Assembly (NCBI RefSeq): GCF_017603825.1
Contig: NZ_CP072014.1
Span: forward strand, 1,922,001-1,986,000
Source of the DNA: Arthrobacter crystallopoietes
GTDB taxonomy: Bacteria; Actinomycetota; Actinomycetes; Actinomycetales; Micrococcaceae
Reading direction: 5' to 3'
Length of the DNA: 64,000 bases
Shown here one piece after another: positions 33,757 through 43,245 of this stretch; position 1 is the stretch's first letter, and every line of letters begins with the position of its first letter. A program made the position numbers and the translations under genes. The notes beneath the pieces are model-generated. The model was not told where the DNA came from. It was given only the letters and a program-made list of their open reading frames with translations, and did not search any database.

Positions 33757-33810
33757 GGTGTAGCCGCCTCCGGTTCGGCAGCCGCCTTGCGCCCGGCTGC
33801 CCTGCGCCGC

Positions 33811-34587
33811 TCAGTAGTCATCGTCGCGAACATCTTCGTCCCGGTCGGCATCGAATTCGGCTTCATCGTCCTGGGCTCCGCCGGGAGCAGGCCCGAGCGC
33901 CGCGAGGACTTCCTTGGCCACGGCCTCGCTGGACTGGGGGTTCTGCCCGCTGATGAGATTGCCGTCGAGGACCACGTTGCTGGCCCACGCGGGACCCGCC
34001 TGTACGATCGCGCCGTTGGCCCGCAACGTAGATTCCACCAGCCAGGGCGTGTTGTCGCCGGTGCCGCCGCCGAGTTCCTCCTCGTCGGTGAAAACGGTCA
34101 GACGCCTGCCTGCAAAGGCGAACTCGCCGTTGTCATTCCTCGCGCTGAGCAGTCCGGCCGGGCCATGGCAGAACGGGGCGATGATGATTTCCTCACGGTC
34201 AGCCTCGACCAGCAGCCGGCCAAGGTCCGAGTCCGTGGCGAGGTCGGCCATGGGGCCGTGGCCGCCGGGCAGCACAATCGCGTTGAAGTAGGAGGCATCG
34301 ACCTCGGAGAGCACAAAGGGGTGCGAAAGCTCGGCGTCGATCTCCTCCAGATAGGCTGCGAAATCGTCTGCCTTCTCCTGGCTGCCAGCCGACTCCGCGG
34401 TGAGGCTGACCGCGTCGACTGTGGGTTTCCTGCCGCCGGGGGTCGCGATATTGACGGTGTGGCCGGCTTCGCTCAGCAGACGGTGGGAGACCACCAGTTC
34501 CTCGGCCCAAAAGCCGGTGGGGTGCTCGGTGCCGTCCTTCATCGTGAGCGAGTCTGCGGCCGAAACGACCATAAGGATCCGTGCCAT
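33811..34587 (-). CDS. DJ-1/PfpI-family protein (Hsp31-like)
   Basis: I use ATG 34587 (258 residues), eight bases after AAGGAG; the frame runs on upstream but without start signals. VSAADSLTMKDGTEHPTGFWAEELV opens it, VLPGGHGPMADL follows and the nucleophile-elbow cysteine is in APFCHGPAGLL. These are features of Hsp31/YDR533-like glyoxalase III or chaperone proteins. The C-terminal 25 residues are strongly acidic (many Asp and Glu), an unusual extension. Probable role in detoxifying reactive carbonyls. Confidence 0.87.
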   Translation of the reverse strand: MARILMVVSAADSLTMKDGTEHPTGFWAEELVVSHRLLSEAGHTVNIATPGGRKPTVDAVSLTAESAGSQEKADDFAAYLEEIDAELSHPFVLSEVDASYFNAIVLPGGHGPMADLATDSDLGRLLVEADREEIIIAPFCHGPAGLLSARNDNGEFAFAGRRLTVFTDEEELGGGTGDNTPWLVESTLRANGAIVQAGPAWASNVVLDGNLISGQNPQSSEAVAKEVLAALGPAPGGAQDDEAEFDADRDEDVRDDDY

Positions 34588-34704
34588 GCTAATGCTCCTT
34601 GCGCCGGGATGGATATCTCCACCGTGCCACAGCGGCGGCGCCGGCAACAGGGTGCTGAACCAGCACTCTTGTTTTCCCAAACGTTCCGGTGGAAGTATTC
34701 GTTC

Positions 34705-35709
34705 ATGACTACGTCCCTGACAATCGGTTACGCTGCGATGCTCGAGCAGTTCCACCCCCGCGAGGCAGTTGAACTCTCCGAATATGCCGAGCAGAAGGGC
34801 TTCTCCGGCGTGATGGCGGCGGACCACTTCCAGCCATGGGTGCCGGCGCAGGGCGAATCGGCCTTTGTCTGGAATGTGCTCTCCGCCCTGGGGGAGCGGA
34901 CCAAGGGGGACATCGGGCCCGGCGTCACGTGCCCGACTTTCCGCTGGCATCCGGCGATGGTGGCGCAGGCCTCGGCGACGCTGGCGGCCATGTATCCGGG
35001 CCGGCACTGGCTGGGGCTGGGCTCGGGGGAAGCGCTGAACGAGCACATCACCGGGCAGTACTGGCCGGAACCGCCGGAGCGGATCAACAGGATGTTCGAG
35101 GCGATCGAGATCATCAACAAGCTGTTCACCAACTCGCTGGCGGGAAAGGATGTCCGGCACAACGGCGCCTACTACAAGATGGAGTCCACCCGGTTGTGGA
35201 CCATGCCCGAGGTGCCACCCGAAATCCTGGTGGCTACCGCGGGCCCGGTCACGGCCAAGCGCGCGGGCAAGCATGCCGGCGGACTGATAACCGTGGGGGC
35301 GCCGCTGGATAAAGTGGCGATGCTCTTCGACCGTTTCGACGCCGGGGCCAAGGAAGCGGGCAAGGATCCGTCCCGAATGCCGAAGGTGCTCCAGCTGCAT
35401 CTGAGCTGGGCCCCGACCTACGAGGAAGCGCTGTCCAACGCCATGACCGAGTGGCCAAACGGCGGCATGAAGTTCCCCAAGGGGGACATCCGGTCTCCGT
35501 TCGAGCTGGAGCAGATGGCCAAGCTGGTCCGGCCGGAAGACTTCGAAGGCCGGCTGGTCATCTCCGAAGATCCGGACGTGCACCGCTCCTACATCCAGAA
35601 ATTCGCGGATCTGGGGTTCGACCGGATCTACCTGCACAACGTGGGCCGCAACCAGCGCGAGTGGATCGACGTGTTCGGCGCCAAAGTCCTTCCGGTGCTG
35701 ATCCGATGA
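34705..35709 (+). CDS. F420-dependent LLM-class oxidoreductase, FGD-like family
   Basis: A 334-residue luciferase-like TIM barrel from ATG 34705. ADHFQPW (H41, W45) and [11 protein letters not shown] match the F420-binding active site of mycobacterial F420-dependent glucose-6-phosphate dehydrogenase, including the equivalents of its His40, Trp44 and Glu109. The lysine-bearing phosphate loop of that enzyme (SGKGEE) is replaced by VGAPLDK, so glucose 6-phosphate may not be the substrate. It overlaps cofE by ATGA; the pairing fits F420-dependent metabolism. It makes or uses reduced F420 in the cytoplasm. Confidence 0.9.
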   Translation: MTTSLTIGYAAMLEQFHPREAVELSEYAEQKGFSGVMAADHFQPWVPAQGESAFVWNVLSALGERTKGDIGPGVTCPTFRWHPAMVAQASATLAAMYPGRHWLGLGSGEALNEHITGQYWPEPPERINRMFEAIEIINKLFTNSLAGKDVRHNGAYYKMESTRLWTMPEVPPEILVATAGPVTAKRAGKHAGGLITVGAPLDKVAMLFDRFDAGAKEAGKDPSRMPKVLQLHLSWAPTYEEALSNAMTEWPNGGMKFPKGDIRSPFELEQMAKLVRPEDFEGRLVISEDPDVHRSYIQKFADLGFDRIYLHNVGRNQREWIDVFGAKVLPVLIR

Positions 35710-36695
35710 GCCTGCGCGCACTGTCCGTCTTCGCCATCGAGGGCATCGGCGAAATCGCTGCCGGCGACGATCTGGCAGCCATCATCCAGCAGGCGGTCGG
35801 CGACGAGCTGCAGGACGGGGACATCCTTGCGGTCACCTCCAAGATCCTGTCCAAGGCCGAGGGGCGCATGCGGCCGGCGGCGGACCGCGAGGAAGCGATA
35901 ACGGCGGAAACGGTACGGGTCGTCGCGACGCGTGCGCATGCGAACGGCGTAACCCGGATCGTGGAGAACCGGCTGGGCATCGTCTCCGCCGCGGCCGGGG
36001 TGGACGCCAGCAATACGCCCGAGGGGACCGTCCTGCTGCTGCCCGTTGATCCGGACGGCTCCGCGGACCGGCTCCGCGCCGAACTGCGCCGGCGCAGCGG
36101 CGTGAACGTCGCCGTCGTCGTCACGGATACTCTCGGGAGGCCATGGCGGAACGGGCAGACGGACGTGGCGATCGGCGTGTCCGGGCTGGCGCCGCTGGCC
36201 GACCTGCGGGGTTCCGTGGACAGCGCGGGCCGCCGGTTGAGCGCCACGGTCACCGCCGTGGCGGACGAGGTCGCTGCGGCGGCGGACCTGGTCAAGGGCA
36301 AGACCAGCGGCTGCCCCGTTGCGGTGGTGCGCGGGTTGGGCGGCCTGGTTTTGGCTCCAAATAACGACGACGACGGCGGCGCGCGCCGTGGCTACGCGGG
36401 TGCGGCTGCTCTGATCCGGTCGGCCGAACAGGACATGTTCCGGCTGGGCACGGCGGAAGCGATGGAGGCGGGCCGGCAGGAGGGACTCGAAGCCGGACGC
36501 CGCGAGGGGTTCGCCGCCGGCCGGCGGGAAGGCTACCGCCAGGGTTATGAAGCAGGACTGGCGGCAGCCCGGGTGGAAGCACGGGAGGAGGGCTGGGCCG
36601 AAGCAGTGCGCAGTGAAGCCTCGGGCAACGGGCTCAAGGCCACCAGCGGCCTGCCCGTGAGCGGGTGCTCCAGCACCACGGCGTCCACCCCGTAG
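35706..36695 (+). CDS. cofE: F420-0:gamma-glutamyl ligase CofE with a C-terminal GX3 tail
   Basis: 329 residues. Residues 1-245 are the CofE domain: [39 protein letters not shown] (139-160) and VKGKTSG match the family that adds glutamates to F420-0. Residues 250-300 form a helical tail with eight glycines exactly four apart (256 to 284) among Arg, Glu and Ala, like the GX3 repeats of Yae1-type proteins. There is no FMN reductase domain as in mycobacterial FbiB. The last 151 bases overlap the convergent ABC ATPase gene. Confidence 0.9.
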   Translation: MSLRALSVFAIEGIGEIAAGDDLAAIIQQAVGDELQDGDILAVTSKILSKAEGRMRPAADREEAITAETVRVVATRAHANGVTRIVENRLGIVSAAAGVDASNTPEGTVLLLPVDPDGSADRLRAELRRRSGVNVAVVVTDTLGRPWRNGQTDVAIGVSGLAPLADLRGSVDSAGRRLSATVTAVADEVAAAADLVKGKTSGCPVAVVRGLGGLVLAPNNDDDGGARRGYAGAAALIRSAEQDMFRLGTAEAMEAGRQEGLEAGRREGFAAGRREGYRQGYEAGLAAARVEAREEGWAEAVRSEASGNGLKATSGLPVSGCSSTTASTP

Positions 36696-37489
36696 ACCCG
36701 GCGGATCAGGTCCGGCGTCAGGACTTCCGGTGTGGGCCCGGCCGCTACGACTTTGCCCTCCTGCAGGACAATCACCTGGTCGCAGTAGGCGGCGGCGATG
36801 TTGATGTCGTGCAGCGCGGCCAGGACCGCCACTCCGCCGGCTGCCAGGTTGTGGACCAGCTCCATGCTGGCCAGTTGGGCGTTGACGTCCAGATGGTTGG
36901 TCGGCTCATCGAGCAGCAGGACTTCCGGTTCCTGGGCGAGGGCCTTGGCCAGCTGGACCCGCTGGCGCTCGCCGCCGGACAGGGTGCCGTACCGGCGCTG
37001 GGCGAAGCTGTCGAGGCCCACCGCGGTGAGGCTGCGCCGGGCAACGCCCAGGTCCTCGTCGCTGGTGCCTGCCAGCAGGGAACGGTAAGGCAGCCGGCCC
37101 AGCAACACCACATCCAGCACGGTCAGCGGCAGGTCAGTGTCTGCCCTTTGCTCCACGAAGGCCAGCTGGCGGGCGCGCTCCTTGCGGCGCAGGGCATGCA
37201 GGTTGGAACCATTCAGCTGGACGGAACCGGTATGGGGCACGGCGACGGCGCCCAGCAGCTGCAGCAGGCTCGATTTGCCCGCGCCGTTGGGACCGAGCAG
37301 CGCGGTCACGGTGCCTGCCGGGACGTGGCAGTCCACGCCGTCGAGAATGAGCTTGCCGCCTGCCCGGTAGTCCAGGCCCAGTCCCTGCAGCGAAACGCCG
37401 GGCGGCGCGGCGGGAGAAGCTGGCGTGGCCGCGTCGCCGGAACGCCGGCTCGAGGTCAAGGGCTGCACGGGGCCGGTTACCGGATTCAT
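36545..37489 (-). CDS. ABC transporter ATPase, proposed F420-0 importer
   Basis: 314 residues from ATG 37489 (ATGA overlap with the permease). A Ser/Ala/Pro tail of about 30 residues precedes the ATPase domain: Walker [13 protein letters not shown]-loop [11 protein letters not shown], signature [15 protein letters not shown], Walker [13 protein letters not shown] and H-loop LAALHDIN. It belongs to the FecE/BtuD-like group. With the adjacent permease and binding lipoprotein and a neighbouring cofE, it matches the TIGRFAM-described three-gene cassette proposed to import F420-0 in actinobacteria. Its last 151 bases are antisense to cofE. Confidence 0.9.
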   Translation of the reverse strand: MNPVTGPVQPLTSSRRSGDAATPASPAAPPGVSLQGLGLDYRAGGKLILDGVDCHVPAGTVTALLGPNGAGKSSLLQLLGAVAVPHTGSVQLNGSNLHALRRKERARQLAFVEQRADTDLPLTVLDVVLLGRLPYRSLLAGTSDEDLGVARRSLTAVGLDSFAQRRYGTLSGGERQRVQLAKALAQEPEVLLLDEPTNHLDVNAQLASMELVHNLAAGGVAVLAALHDINIAAAYCDQVIVLQEGKVVAAGPTPEVLTPDLIRRVYGVDAVVLEHPLTGRPLVALSPLPEASLRTASAQPSSRASTRAAASPAS

Positions 37490-38589
37490 GAGGCGTTCCT
37501 CCAGCGCCAGAGCATGACGATGAAGACCGGCGCTCCGAGCAACGCGGTAATGATGCCGACCGGGATTTCGCGCGGGTCGAACAGCGTCCTGGCCAGGGTG
37601 TCCGCCCAGACCATGAACAGGGCGCCGGCCAGGGCGGAGAGCGGAAGCAGCGCGCGGTGCCGTGCGCCCGTCAGCAGCCGGACGGCGTGCGGCAGGATCA
37701 GGCCGACGAAGCCGATGGAACCGCTGACCGAGACCATGGCCCCGGTGAGTATGGCCGTTCCGCCCAGCAGGAGCCATCGGATGGCGGTGACATTAAGGCC
37801 GAGGGCCGCCGCTGCGATGTCGCCGAACGCGAAGCCGTCAAGGATCCGCCCGGACAGCACTACCGGCGTACCGGCCAGGGCAAACGCGACGCCGGTGATG
37901 GCGACGGAGCCCCAGGTTGCGGCCGACAGTGAGCCCATCATCCAGCTGAGCACTTCGCGGTAGGAATCGCCCTGTGCGGAGAAGAAGATGATGAAGGAGG
38001 CCAGTGCGGAAGCCAACGCGGAGACCGCCAGCCCGGCGAGCACCGTGCGGGTGGGGGTGATGACGCCCAGGGCCGAAGCCAGTCCGAGGGTGAGCACCAT
38101 CGCGGCCATCGCGCCGGCAAACGCCGCCACCGGCAGCAGTACTGCGGCGCCCAGCAGGAGGACCGCGACGGCGCCCAGCGAAGCTCCGGAGCTCAGCCCC
38201 AGCAGGTAGGGGTCGGCCAGAGGATTGCGTGTGAGTGCCTGCATGACCGCGCCGCTGACGGCGAGGCCGGCGCCGACCAGCGCGGCCGTGAGCAGCCGGG
38301 GCAGCCGCAGCTCCCAGACAATGCCGTCCTGGATGGCGGTCAGCTCGACGGCGGCGCCAAAGCTCTCCGGACGAAGGCCCAGATGCCGGAGTATGGAGCC
38401 GAGTACCTGCAGCGGCGACAGGTTGGCAGGGCCGATCGAGACAGTGATTAGCACCGAGGCGACGAGCGCGGCCAGCAAGACTGCGCCCCACAACACACCG
38501 GACATCGGCCGCCGGCCGGACAGGGAACCGGCAAAGGTGCCGGGCGCCGTCGTCGTTATCTTGAGCCTTGGGTGCTCGCGCAGGCTCAT
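37486..38589 (-). CDS. FecCD/BtuC-type ABC permease, proposed F420-0 importer
   Basis: 367 residues from ATG 38589 (ATGA overlap with the lipoprotein stop). About nine to ten hydrophobic segments are seen. LRLPRLLTAALVGAGLAVSGAVMQALTRNPLADP and GFVGLILPHAVRLLTGARHR are signature stretches of FecCD permeases, the second being the coupling region. Such permeases move siderophores, heme or cobalamin; the neighbouring cofE suggests F420-0 instead. The N-terminal 25 residues are polar and cytoplasmic. Confidence 0.9.
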   Translation of the reverse strand: MSLREHPRLKITTTAPGTFAGSLSGRRPMSGVLWGAVLLAALVASVLITVSIGPANLSPLQVLGSILRHLGLRPESFGAAVELTAIQDGIVWELRLPRLLTAALVGAGLAVSGAVMQALTRNPLADPYLLGLSSGASLGAVAVLLLGAAVLLPVAAFAGAMAAMVLTLGLASALGVITPTRTVLAGLAVSALASALASFIIFFSAQGDSYREVLSWMMGSLSAATWGSVAITGVAFALAGTPVVLSGRILDGFAFGDIAAAALGLNVTAIRWLLLGGTAILTGAMVSVSGSIGFVGLILPHAVRLLTGARHRALLPLSALAGALFMVWADTLARTLFDPREIPVGIITALLGAPVFIVMLWRWRNAS

Positions 38590-39593
38590 GGCTGATCGAG
38601 CTCGGCCAGCTGGTCCGCCAGGGACTGGACTGTTTCGACGCTGCGGACACCGGCTTCGGAAGCGGCGAAAGGGACCACCAGGTACCGGCCCTCCTTGACC
38701 GCGTCCAGCTGCGAGATCACCGGATGTGCCTCCAGCACGCCGATCTTCTTCTCGGTGCTGCCCCAGCTGGAATCCACCAGCACTATGACATCGGGATTCC
38801 GTTCCGCGACAACTTCCCAGGACAACGGGGACCACGCCTGGTCCACATCGGCGGCCACATTCGTCAAGCCCGCCGCCTCCATCACCAGCTGGGGAGCTCC
38901 GCTGGCGCCGCCGACAAACGGGGTGTCCGAGCCGGAGCTGTACCAGAGCGCAGAGAGCTCCTTGCCGTGCGGCTCTATTGCGTCGAGCTGCTCCCGTTGT
39001 TCATTGACGAGCTGGGCGGCCGCGGCATCGGCGTCGAAAATCCGGCCCATTTCCCGGATGCTGGCGAAGATGTTCTCGAAGGTCAGCGGAGCCGGCCGGT
39101 AGCCCGGCTGCTGGCACGCCGCGGGCGAGACATAGGTGTTGATGCCGAGCTTGCCCAATGCCTCGCGCTCGCCGGCGCCGTCCGCGGAGAAGTTGGATTC
39201 CCACCCCGCGTAGATGAAGTCGGGCTCCAGCGCCAGCACCGGTTCCTGGGCCGGCAACTGCTCGGAGATCACCGGGATGTCCTGCTGCCACTGCTCCGGC
39301 ACGGGGCCGTCGGCGAAGGCCGTTCCCACCATCCTGTCGCCCAGGCCGAGGGCGAGCAGCAGTTCCGTGCTGGTGGATTTGATCGTCACGGCACGCTCCG
39401 GCGGTGCCGTGAAGGTGACCTTGGTGCCGCAGTTATCCACTGTGAAGGGAAAGCCCGAAGCCGGTGCGGAGCCAGCAGCAGCGGAGCCACCCGGAACGGA
39501 ACCGGCCGGCGCCGGGCTGCCGCACCCGGCGAGCACCAGCGAAGCCGCGGCCAGGAGGGGCAAAACGGAGCGTAACGAGGCGGGATTGCGCAT
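38586..39593 (-). CDS. ABC substrate-binding lipoprotein, proposed F420-0 binding
   Basis: 335 residues with a signal peptide and lipobox LVLAGC (C24), then a Gly/Ser/Ala linker to about residue 45. The two-lobed FepB/BtuF-like fold is shown by PPERAVTIKSTSTELLLALGLGDRMVGTAF, LALEPDFIYAGWESN and NPDVIVLVDSSWGS. Members bind siderophores, heme, cobalamin or, in the clade beside cofE, probably F420-0. It is the first gene of the three-gene operon; its leader (39594-39754) is GC-rich with short inverted repeats but no riboswitch I recognise. Confidence 0.88.
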   Translation of the reverse strand: MRNPASLRSVLPLLAAASLVLAGCGSPAPAGSVPGGSAAAGSAPASGFPFTVDNCGTKVTFTAPPERAVTIKSTSTELLLALGLGDRMVGTAFADGPVPEQWQQDIPVISEQLPAQEPVLALEPDFIYAGWESNFSADGAGEREALGKLGINTYVSPAACQQPGYRPAPLTFENIFASIREMGRIFDADAAAAQLVNEQREQLDAIEPHGKELSALWYSSGSDTPFVGGASGAPQLVMEAAGLTNVAADVDQAWSPLSWEVVAERNPDVIVLVDSSWGSTEKKIGVLEAHPVISQLDAVKEGRYLVVPFAASEAGVRSVETVQSLADQLAELDQP

Positions 39594-39870
39594 GGGACCT
39601 CGGTTCGTCGGCCAGGCGCAGTGGTGTTGGCAGCCAGCGCGCCGGGGCGCTGTTCAAGGGAACCGGCGACAGCCGGTGACCGGCGGCCCAATTCCAGGCC
39701 GTGCGGGCCGGTCATACGCAACCGGTGGGTCCGAGACCGAGTATAGGCCCCATTTAAATTCCATTGGAGGTTTCGGACTTCGAACCATGGTTTTCCCAGT
39801 GCAGCGGGGCTATTGTGTCAGCACGTGACGGACGTTGGGCCCAGTCTTTAAGGCATATCGGAGGCAGTCG

Positions 39871-40719
39871 ATGACAACGGTTAGGGCAGCACTCACACAG
39901 ACCACCTGGACCGGGGACGAGGAGTCCATGGTCAGGAAACATGAAGACTTCGTGCGCAAGGCAGCGACCGAGGGCGCCCAGGTGATCTGCTTCCAGGAAC
40001 TGTTCCATGGGCCCTACTTCGGCATCGTCCAGGACAGCAAGTACTACGACTTCGCGCAGCCGGTGCCGGGTCCGTTGACGGAACGCTTCGCCAAGCTGGC
40101 AGCCGAGCACCACATGGTCATCATCCTTCCGGTCTATGAAGAGGAACAGCCCGGCATCTACTACAACACCGCCGCGGTGATAGACGCGGACGGGACGTAT
40201 CTGGGCAAGTACCGCAAGAACCATCTGCCGCATGTGGACAAGTTCTGGGAGAAGTTCTATTTCCGGCCCGGCAACCTCGGCTGGCCGATCTTCGACACCG
40301 CAGTGGGCAAGGTCGGACTGAACATCTGCTACGACCGGCACTTCCCGGAAAGCTGGCGGGCGCTCGGCCTCAACGGTGCACACTTGGTCTTCAACCCGAA
40401 CGCCTCCAAACCCGGCCTTTCCAACCGGTTGTGGGAGCTGGAACAGCCGACCGCCGCTGCCGCCAACGGCTACTACGTGGTGGTGCCGAACCGCGTGGGA
40501 TCGGAAGCCAACGAGTTCGGCGACGAGGCCGTGAACTTCTACGGCACCTCCTATGTTGTGGACCCGCAGGGGAACTACGTGGGCGAACTGGGCAGCGGCA
40601 GCGAAGAGGAGCTGCTGATCCGTGACCTGGACATGGACCTGGTGCGCACCGCCCGCAACAGCTGGCAGTTCTACCGCGACCGTCGCCCTGATGCCTACGG
40701 GCCGATCGTCGCGCCGTAA
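39871..40719 (+). CDS. Nitrilase-superfamily amidohydrolase, probable beta-ureidopropionase
   Basis: 282 residues from ATG 39871, behind GGAGG. The triad of the nitrilase superfamily is E43 (ICFQELFHGPYF), K116 (YRKNHLP) and C153 (NICYDRHFPE). The motifs GPYF, HVDKFWEKFYFRPG and SEANEFGDEAVNFYG are those of N-carbamoyl-beta-alanine or N-carbamoyl-D-amino acid amidohydrolases. It opens a dihydropyrimidinase operon, so it should hydrolyse the ureido acid to beta-alanine (or an amino acid), CO2 and ammonia. Confidence 0.91.
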   Translation: MTTVRAALTQTTWTGDEESMVRKHEDFVRKAATEGAQVICFQELFHGPYFGIVQDSKYYDFAQPVPGPLTERFAKLAAEHHMVIILPVYEEEQPGIYYNTAAVIDADGTYLGKYRKNHLPHVDKFWEKFYFRPGNLGWPIFDTAVGKVGLNICYDRHFPESWRALGLNGAHLVFNPNASKPGLSNRLWELEQPTAAAANGYYVVVPNRVGSEANEFGDEAVNFYGTSYVVDPQGNYVGELGSGSEEELLIRDLDMDLVRTARNSWQFYRDRRPDAYGPIVAP

Positions 40720-40755
40720 GCCGCCCGCCCCCGAGAATTTGGCAGGAGTAACCCG

Positions 40756-42177
40756 ATGTCTACATCCTTGATCGCCGGCGGGACCGTGGTCAGCTCGACA
40801 GGCCGCAGCGAAGCGGACGTGCTGATCGACGGCGAAAAGATCGTAGCCGTACTGGCGCCCGGTTCGACCCTGCTGGGCCATGACCTGAAGTCCTCGGTGG
40901 ACACAGTGCTGGACGCCGCCGGCAAATATGTTGTCCCCGGCGGGATCGACGCGCACACGCACATGCAGATGCCGTTCGGTGGCACCGAGGCGAGCGACAC
41001 TTTCGAAACCGGGACACGCGCCGCCGCCTGGGGAGGTACGACGACGATTGTGGACTTTGCGATCCAAAAGTACGGTGAGCGCGTGATGGACTCGCTGCAG
41101 TCCTGGCACGACAAGGCCGACGGCGAATGCGCCATCGACTACGGCTTCCACCAGATCATCGGCGACGTGAACGACGATTCTCTCAAGGCCATGGAGGGCC
41201 TGACCGGCGAGGGGATCTCCAGCTACAAACTGTTCATGGCGTATCCGGGTGTCTTCTACAGCGACGACGCGCAGATCTACAAGGCGATGCGAGTGGGGGC
41301 CGAAACCGGCCTGATGACCATGATGCACGCCGAGAACGGTCCGGCCATCGATGCCATGGTGGCCGAACTGCTCGCCCAGGGCAAAACCGATCCCTACTAC
41401 CACGGGGTGGCGAGGGCCTGGCAGATGGAGGAGGAAGCCACCCACCGGGCCATCATGCTGGCCAACCTCACCGGCGCCCCGTTGTACGTAGTCCATGTCT
41501 CGGCCAAGCAGGCCGTGGCCCAGCTGGCGGCCGCCCGGCACAACGGCCAGAACGTCTTCGGCGAAACCTGCCCCCAGTACCTGTACCTCTCGCTGGAAGA
41601 CCAGCTGGGTGCGCCGGGCTTCGAGGGGGCCAAATGGGTGTGCTCCACGCCCTTGCGGTCCAAGCTTGAGCATCACCAGGACCACATGTGGCAGGCGCTG
41701 CGGACCAACGAGCTCCAGATGGTCTCCACCGACCACTGCCCCTTCTGCATGAAGGGGCAGAAGGACATGGGCGTGGGAGATTTCTCCAAGATCCCCAATG
41801 GCATCGGCGGCGTGGAGCACCGGATGAACCTGATCTACCAGGGCGTCGTGGACGGCAAGATCCCGCTGGAGCGCTGGGTGGAAATCACCAGCACCACCCC
41901 CGCACGGATGTTCGGCATGTACGGACGCAAAGGCGTCATCACCCCCGGTGCCGATGCCGACGTCGTTATTTACAACCCGCAAGGGCATACGTCCATCGGA
42001 TTGGAGAAGACCCACCACATGAACATGGACTACTCCGCGTGGGAAGGCTTCGAGATCGACGGCCACGTGGACACCGTCCTGTCCCGCGGTCGCGTCATCG
42101 TCGACGACAACCAGTACCTGGGCAGCAAGACGCACGGGCAGTATCTCAGGCGTGATCCCAGCCAGTACCTGATCTAG
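40756..42177 (+). CDS. hydA: Dihydropyrimidinase / D-hydantoinase
   Basis: 473 residues, normal length. The zinc site includes H67 and H69 in GGIDAHTHMQMPF and the carboxylated lysine K158 in SSYKLFMAY, with VVHVSAKQAV and STDHCPF later. It opens dihydrouracil or 5-substituted hydantoins to the N-carbamoyl acid. The ureidopropionase gene is 36 bp upstream, the LLM oxidoreductase gene 9 bp downstream, so all three form one operon for reductive pyrimidine or hydantoin breakdown. Confidence 0.94.
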   Translation: MSTSLIAGGTVVSSTGRSEADVLIDGEKIVAVLAPGSTLLGHDLKSSVDTVLDAAGKYVVPGGIDAHTHMQMPFGGTEASDTFETGTRAAAWGGTTTIVDFAIQKYGERVMDSLQSWHDKADGECAIDYGFHQIIGDVNDDSLKAMEGLTGEGISSYKLFMAYPGVFYSDDAQIYKAMRVGAETGLMTMMHAENGPAIDAMVAELLAQGKTDPYYHGVARAWQMEEEATHRAIMLANLTGAPLYVVHVSAKQAVAQLAAARHNGQNVFGETCPQYLYLSLEDQLGAPGFEGAKWVCSTPLRSKLEHHQDHMWQALRTNELQMVSTDHCPFCMKGQKDMGVGDFSKIPNGIGGVEHRMNLIYQGVVDGKIPLERWVEITSTTPARMFGMYGRKGVITPGADADVVIYNPQGHTSIGLEKTHHMNMDYSAWEGFEIDGHVDTVLSRGRVIVDDNQYLGSKTHGQYLRRDPSQYLI

Positions 42178-42186
42178 GAGCGAGCG

Positions 42187-43245
42187 ATGGAATTCGGAAC
42201 AGTCCTCCAGTGCAACCCGCCGGCCGCGCGCACCGTGGCGTTGGCGAAGAAGGCCGAAGAGCACGGGTTCGACTACGTCTGGACCTTCGATTCGCACCTG
42301 CTGTGGCAGGAGCCCTACGTGATCTACAGCCAGATCCTGGCCGAGACCCGCACCATCAAGGTGGGCCCCATGGTCACTAACCCGGCCACGCGGGACTGGA
42401 CCGTCACGGCGTCCACTTTCGCCACCCTGAACCAGATGTACGGCAACCGGACCGTGTGCGGAATCGGCCGCGGCGACTCGGCGGTGCGGGTGATCAACGG
42501 TGCGCCGACCACCCTGAAGACACTGCGCCAGGCCGTCCATGTGATCCGCGAACTGGCCAACTCGCGCCCGGTCGAATACAACGGGGCCACCCTGCAGTTC
42601 CCGTGGAGCGCAGGGTCCGAACTGGAGGTGTGGGTTGCCGCCTACGGTCCGCTGGCGCTGAAGCTCGCCGGCGAAGTGGGGGACGGTTTCATCCTGCAGC
42701 TGGCCGATGTAGACATTGCGGAATGGATGATCCAGACCGTCCGCCAGGCTGCTGCCAACGCCGGACGGGATCCGCTGGCGGTCAAGTTCTGCGTCGCCGC
42801 TCCGATGTACGTGGGCCAGGACTGGGAACACATGCGCGATCAATGCCGCTGGTTCGGCGGCATGGTGGGCAACCACGTGGCCGACATTGTGGCCAAGTAC
42901 GGCTCGGACTCCACGGTGCCGCAAGCCCTGACCGACTACATCGCCGGCCGCGACAGCTATGACTACAACGAGCACGGCCGGGCCGGCAACATTCATACGT
43001 CCTTCGTCCCGGACGAGATTGTTGACCGGTTCTGCGTGCTCGGCACGGCGGAGCAGCACATCGAGAAGCTGGAAAAGCTCAAGGCGCTCGGCGTGACCCA
43101 GTTCGCCGGCTACCTGCAGCACGACAACAAAGAAGAGACCTTGCGGGTCTACGGTGAGACCATTATGCCCGCGCTGCGGGAGCACGTGGTGGCCAAGGCG
43201 GAAGCGGATCGGCCCGACCGGACCCGGCGACAGGCCTCCACATAA
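42187..43245 (+). CDS. LLM-class oxidoreductase (probable F420-dependent), dihydropyrimidinase-linked
   Basis: 352 residues of luciferase-like TIM barrel: MEFGTVLQCNPPAARTVALAKKAEEHGFDYVWTFDSHLLWQEPY opens it (quoted in part: VALAKKAEEHGFDYVWTFD), RTIKVGPMVTNPATRDW, GRGDSAVRVING and AAYGPLALKLAGEVGDGF follow. It matches the F420-type family that recurs beside hydantoinase/dihydropyrimidinase genes. It may perform the reductive first step on the pyrimidine ring in place of a dihydropyrimidine dehydrogenase, which I do not see here; that is inference. Its closeness to the F420 salvage genes supports F420 as cofactor. Confidence 0.87.
   Translation: MEFGTVLQCNPPAARTVALAKKAEEHGFDYVWTFDSHLLWQEPYVIYSQILAETRTIKVGPMVTNPATRDWTVTASTFATLNQMYGNRTVCGIGRGDSAVRVINGAPTTLKTLRQAVHVIRELANSRPVEYNGATLQFPWSAGSELEVWVAAYGPLALKLAGEVGDGFILQLADVDIAEWMIQTVRQAAANAGRDPLAVKFCVAAPMYVGQDWEHMRDQCRWFGGMVGNHVADIVAKYGSDSTVPQALTDYIAGRDSYDYNEHGRAGNIHTSFVPDEIVDRFCVLGTAEQHIEKLEKLKALGVTQFAGYLQHDNKEETLRVYGETIMPALREHVVAKAEADRPDRTRRQAST

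Noticed and set aside
33811-35721. A 636-codon minus-strand frame read as one protein
   Set aside because: Only the part from ATG 34587 is the DJ-1/PfpI gene; the rest is antisense to the FGD-like gene.
39594-39754. Possible riboswitch (cobalamin-type) before the F420-0 binding lipoprotein gene
   Set aside because: Several GC-rich inverted repeats are present, but I could not find the conserved B12 box or core on either strand.
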